Notes under the pieces: model-generated
Database searches by the model: none
What the model saw: only the letters and a program-made list of their open reading frames with translations
What the model was told of the DNA's origin: nothing
Made by a program: the position numbers and the translations under genes
Assembly: GCF_018139565.1 (NCBI RefSeq)
Contig: NZ_JAGSPK010000001.1
Location: forward strand, 124,001 to 188,000
Length of the DNA stretch: 64,000 bases
From: Cognatundibacterium rivi
Lineage (GTDB): Bacteria > Pseudomonadota > Gammaproteobacteria > Burkholderiales > Burkholderiaceae_D
Direction: 5' to 3'
In this document: positions 61,088 to 64,000 of the stretch, in pieces
How positions within the stretch are numbered: the first letter of the stretch is position 1
How the letters are laid out: every line of letters begins with the position of its first letter

Positions 61088-61944
61088 CCGCACCAGCACG
61101 ACGTGATCTGGTGCGGCATATGGTTCAACGAGGGCTAAGCGAACGCCATGCTCTGCGCATTGCAGACATGAGTGCCAGCGCGTTGCGTTACGAGCTTCGT
61201 CCGGATAAAAATGGTGCTCTGAGAGATCGCATCATCGGACTCGTCCACCGCCATCGCCGTTACGGCTCCGGGATGATCTATTTGAAGCTTCGTCAGGCGG
61301 GCTTGCAAATCAATCACAAGCGTGTTGAGCGACTCTATGCGCAATGCGGCCTCCAGGTAAAACGTCGCAAGCGCAAGAAGGTGCCGGTATCTGATCGGCA
61401 ACCATTGATTCGGTCGGATGCTGCCAATCAAGTCTGGTCAACGGACTTTGTCTTCGATCGGACTGCCGAAGGCCGTGCGATCAAGTGTTTGACCATCGTG
61501 GATGATGCTACGCATGAGTCGATTGCTGTCGTGGCAGAACGCGCTATCGGAGGATATCCTTTGACACGGATGTTGGATCGGTTAGGTTTCAAGCGAGGTC
61601 TTCCCAAGATCATTCGAACTGACAACGGCACAGAATTCTGTGGTCGTGCCATGTTGACCTGGGCACACCGTAGAGGAGTGCAACTTCGACAGATTGAGCC
61701 GGGCAAACCGAATCAAAACGCGTACATCGAGTCATTTAATGGAAGATGACGGGATGAATGTCTCAACGAACACTGGTTCGTCAGCTTAGCCCATGCCCGC
61801 ACTGTAATTGAACGCTGGCGGAGGGAATACAAAGAGGAACGACCGAAGAAATCCTTGGGTAGGCTGACGCCGTCAGCCTACGCTAGGCAACTGGCCACGA
61901 AAGCGGCTATATTAACCCCTGACTCTAAAGCCGGTTGCTACTGA
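61081..61944 (+). pseudogene. IS3-family OrfB transposase interrupted by a stop
   Basis: It lies in the -1 frame relative to OrfA. The catalytic domain shows WSTDFVFD, IRTDNGTEFCG and NAYIESFNGR, so the DDE residues are encoded before the break. At 61747-61749 a TGA stands where Leu is expected (SFNGRLRDE in the family), explained by one change from TTA. The frame then goes on intact (RDECLNEHWFVSLAHAR...) to a stop at 61942-61944. About 65 C-terminal residues are lost unless the stop is read through. Confidence 0.9.
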
Positions 61945-61979
61945 ATACGGGGAGACGTCGATTTGAGCCCTATCTATCC

Positions 61980-62025
61980 AAAAGCCCTGACCCATATCGG
62001 ACAGGGCTTTTTTTTTGGGGGGGGG
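61980..62025. terminator. hairpin terminator followed by a G9 run
   Basis: AAAGCCCTG (61981-61989) pairs with CAGGGCTTT (62002-62010), then T's and nine G's (62017-62025). It could stop minus-strand transcripts from the guaD remnant or transcripts from the IS. The homopolymer may be prone to length errors. Confidence 0.7.
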
Positions 62026-62050
62026 ATATAGCTGATACTCAGGTTAAATC

Positions 62051-62476
62051 TTATAGATTCTCTTTAACGCGGTTGCTTGCTTCGTAAGTCGCCGCAATAC
62101 TGCGCTCATCTCCCAATAACGCCAATGCAAACAGCAATTCTTCCAATGAATCACAGCTGGCAGTACGACGTTTCAGAAGTGGTGTGGCTTGCGGGTCGAG
62201 TAGGATAAAGTCTGCTTCTGCACCGGCCACGAAATTACCGATACAGCCTTCCAGTTGCATGCTGCGTGCGCCGCCTAAGGTGGCGAGATAAAACATCCTT
62301 GTTGCGGGCAGATAGGTGTTGCCCATACGGGCCACTTTGTATGCGGCGTTCATCGTTTGCAGCATAGAAAACGAGGTGCCGCCACCGACGTCGGTGGCTA
62401 GTGACAGTGGGACGTTTTGGGCTTCGGCTCGCTGAAAATCAAATAAACCGCTGCCCAGAAACAGATTGGACGTTGG
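62051..62476 (-). pseudogene. guaD: guanine deaminase, C-terminal fragment
   Basis: About 140 codons match the C-terminal third of guanine deaminase: PTSNLFLGSGLFDFQRA, then LATDVGGGTSFSMLQTMNAAYKV, FYLATLGGARSMQLEG and GNFVAGAEADFILLDPQATPLL. The metal-binding N-terminal two thirds are missing; upstream of 62476 the frame has unrelated residues. The Asp of TDVGGG, a metal ligand, is present, but the fragment cannot be active alone. The IS element lies beyond its 3' end and does not explain the loss. Confidence 0.8.
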
Positions 62477-62657
62477 TATCAGAGGCGTGTACCAATCCAT
62501 TTGAGTTGTATTTAGAATATGTACTGAACGATTAAATGAAATAAAACTAATGCAAAACACGTTGTACTTAATTCTGCGAGTAGCCGTTGTGAACGGCTAA
62601 CAACCGTTCGTTACGGGGATGCATTGATTCATAATGATGCAATGATTTGTAAATGCA

Positions 62658-62700
62658 GATGAGTCCACAAGTCAACGGACACCTTGCTCGTGGACTCATC
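62658..62700. terminator. long-stem inverted repeat, possible terminator of the S9 gene
   Basis: GATGAGTCCAC (62658-62668) pairs with GTGGACTCATC (62690-62700), with an inner CAAG/CTTG pair. It has no T-tract on the plus side and a weak one on the minus side; it lies 65 bp after the S9 stop on the minus strand. The gap 62477-62764 is otherwise empty. Confidence 0.45.
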
Positions 62701-62764
62701 CTTTGAACACAGCATAATCAAACATCAATCCGACCAATTGAGGTTTCAGTTTGCTATTTGCAGC

Positions 62765-64000
62765 TTAAGGATTCTTACCTATATATTTATCAAGGAAGCG
62801 AACCACTGTTTCACCCCATAAGATGCGGTTACTTTCTTTGGCCCAACCGTGACCCTCGCCGGTAAATACCATCCATTCGACTTCATTACCCTGAGCTTTC
62901 AGCTTATCGCGCATTTTTTCACCGTGTATCAGAGGCACACGTCTATCTTCACTGCCATAAGCCATCAATACCGGAGCTTTGATTTTATCTGCATTGCCGA
63001 TCGCCGAAACCTTTTTGAAGTACTCTTCATCCGTTTTAGGATCACCGTGCATTTTTGTGCCGATATTATCCATCACTGGGCCACTCATATCTGACCAGGT
63101 CACGGTGAACAGCATTTTTACATCGGTCACCCCAACCCAGTTAATTCCGCATTTATATTGATCAGGATCTTTAATCAAACCATACATCGTTGCGTATCCA
63201 CCGTAACTGGCTCCAATAATGCAAACCCGATTTTTATCGACGATGCCTTGCTTGATCAAATGTTGTACGCCATCCGAAACATCATCCTGCATCGCCAGGC
63301 CCCATTGTTTCCAACCCGCCGTATGATGTTTCCAGCCAAAGCCGGTAGACATACGGAACTGCGGTTGCAACACTGCGTAACCGCGTGATGCCATCAATTG
63401 CAATAGCGGATCAAAGCCTTGAGAGTCTCGGGCATGTGGTCCGCCATGTACATATGCCACTAATGGCAGATTTTTCGCTGGTACACCCTCTGGTAAAGTC
63501 AGATACGCAGGTATATTTAAACCGTCGCGCGCGGTGTAATTGATGACTTGCTGTGCAGAGAGTTTTTTACCTTCCAGCTCAGGTTTCAGGCTGTAAATTG
63601 GCTCAAGACTTTTCTTCGTTATATCGTAGAGATACACTTTACCGACATTTTGATCGCCTGAAACAAAGACAACAATATTATTGCCTGACCAAGAAAAATT
63701 CACTTTTTGTCCTGGGAAACTGGCTTTTAAAGTAGCGTCGATTTTGGCATAGTCTTCATCGAAGTAAATCATTTCTGAAGTCATACCTTCCGCCAGAGTA
63801 CCGACGATCTTTTTGCGTTTTTCATCAACGATGACGCCATTCAAGTCAGCCACCGGATGATCTGCGATCATTTCTCCCGCAGTCTGTTTTGCAAAATCCC
63901 AAGTGTAAATCGCTTCTTTGTCCTGTCCATTAAAACGTCCGGCGACTAATAGATTTTTATTATCAAAATCAAAAGTCAGAGGATTAATGGTATTTCCCTC
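62765..64000 (-). CDS. S9-family prolyl oligopeptidase-type peptidase, 5' part beyond window
   Basis: The visible 411 residues are the C-terminal part of an S9C-type peptidase. The frame continues in register to the window edge (residues such as NPLTFDFDNKNLLVAGRFNG precede the first ATG), so the gene starts outside. The catalytic domain has nucleophile GASYGGYATMYG, acid YGSEDRRVPLIHGE and base TGEGHGWAKES, near residues 235, 320 and 352 of the visible portion; the propeller end precedes it. Probably periplasmic or cytoplasmic peptide breakdown. Confidence 0.9.
   Translation of the reverse strand, partial: EGNTINPLTFDFDNKNLLVAGRFNGQDKEAIYTWDFAKQTAGEMIADHPVADLNGVIVDEKRKKIVGTLAEGMTSEMIYFDEDYAKIDATLKASFPGQKVNFSWSGNNIVVFVSGDQNVGKVYLYDITKKSLEPIYSLKPELEGKKLSAQQVINYTARDGLNIPAYLTLPEGVPAKNLPLVAYVHGGPHARDSQGFDPLLQLMASRGYAVLQPQFRMSTGFGWKHHTAGWKQWGLAMQDDVSDGVQHLIKQGIVDKNRVCIIGASYGGYATMYGLIKDPDQYKCGINWVGVTDVKMLFTVTWSDMSGPVMDNIGTKMHGDPKTDEEYFKKVSAIGNADKIKAPVLMAYGSEDRRVPLIHGEKMRDKLKAQGNEVEWMVFTGEGHGWAKESNRILWGETVVRFLDKYIGKNP

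Larger units (their letters stand above)
60756..61960 (+). mobile_element. IS3-family (IS407-like) insertion sequence, probably inactive
   Basis: An element of about 1.2 kb with terminal inverted repeats CGACGTCTCCCC (60756-60767) and GGGGAGACGTCG (61949-61960), two overlapping frames and an A7G slippery run near 61075. I see no clear target-site duplication (left flank GCGAG, right flank ATTTG). OrfB carries an in-frame stop. Confidence 0.85.

Noticed and set aside
61747-61749. TGA as a programmed recoding or selenocysteine site in the transposase
   Set aside because: IS3 elements recode by frameshift at the A-run; no selenocysteine signal, and one base change from the family's Leu codon explains it.

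Overview
The window looks like chromosome of a beta-proteobacterium of the Burkholderiales, most likely Oxalobacteraceae and possibly near Undibacterium. The basis is the hemE-priA order, mid-range GC, many paired rho-independent terminators, TonB-dependent receptors, S46 and S9 peptidases, and overall protein style. The genus is inference only. Genes lie on both strands in short operons; there is one tRNA (Arg-CCG) and no rRNA.

Layout. 0-5 kb: end of a PPK2 polyphosphate kinase gene, hemE and priA; the two AT-rich gaps around hemE carry clustered DnaA boxes, as at a replication origin or DnaA-binding locus. 5-13 kb: a giant autotransporter (FN3/Ig modules in a strict 519-bp tandem repeat) faces away from an operon of three tail-collar paralogues, followed by a DUF6916-like gene and a GNAT gene. 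13-20 kb: dbpA, a PAS-GGDEF-EAL membrane protein and an S46 peptidase. 20.9-38.5 kb: a segment bounded by two inverted copies of a 150-bp block containing a LexA box, a consensus promoter and an attI-like end. Each block is followed inward by a cassette-like gene with an attC-like site (SUKH on the left, RraB-like on the right) and outward by a decayed start of an integron integrase gene. Between them lie small accessory genes, an AT-rich leucine-rich-repeat islet, and ordinary chromosomal genes (a bactofilin-like gene, rep, traB-like, a GIN-domain lipoprotein, ycbK-like, an M16 peptidase). 38.5-53 kb: GMC oxidoreductase with a divergent AraC regulator, a multi-PAS histidine kinase, a thioredoxin-like gene, dinB with a LexA box upstream, ybdK with an antiporter, marR, a Pal-like lipoprotein, pbpG and a solute-binding protein. 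53-64 kb: a TonB receptor coupled to a Tat-exported PLP enzyme, tRNA-Arg, a cytochrome c, a second TonB receptor, an IS3-family element with an in-frame stop in orfB, a guanine deaminase remnant and a partial S9 peptidase.

Scattered across the window are four copies of an intergenic repeat of about 75-85 bp built from ATACTCCCCC / GGGGGAGTAT motifs. I do not recognise this repeat.

The strongest candidates for something new are the two facing fossil integron platforms, the DnaA-box clusters around hemE, the four-copy repeat, and the autotransporter beside the tail-collar operon. Everything here comes from reading sequence and translations; no database search was possible.
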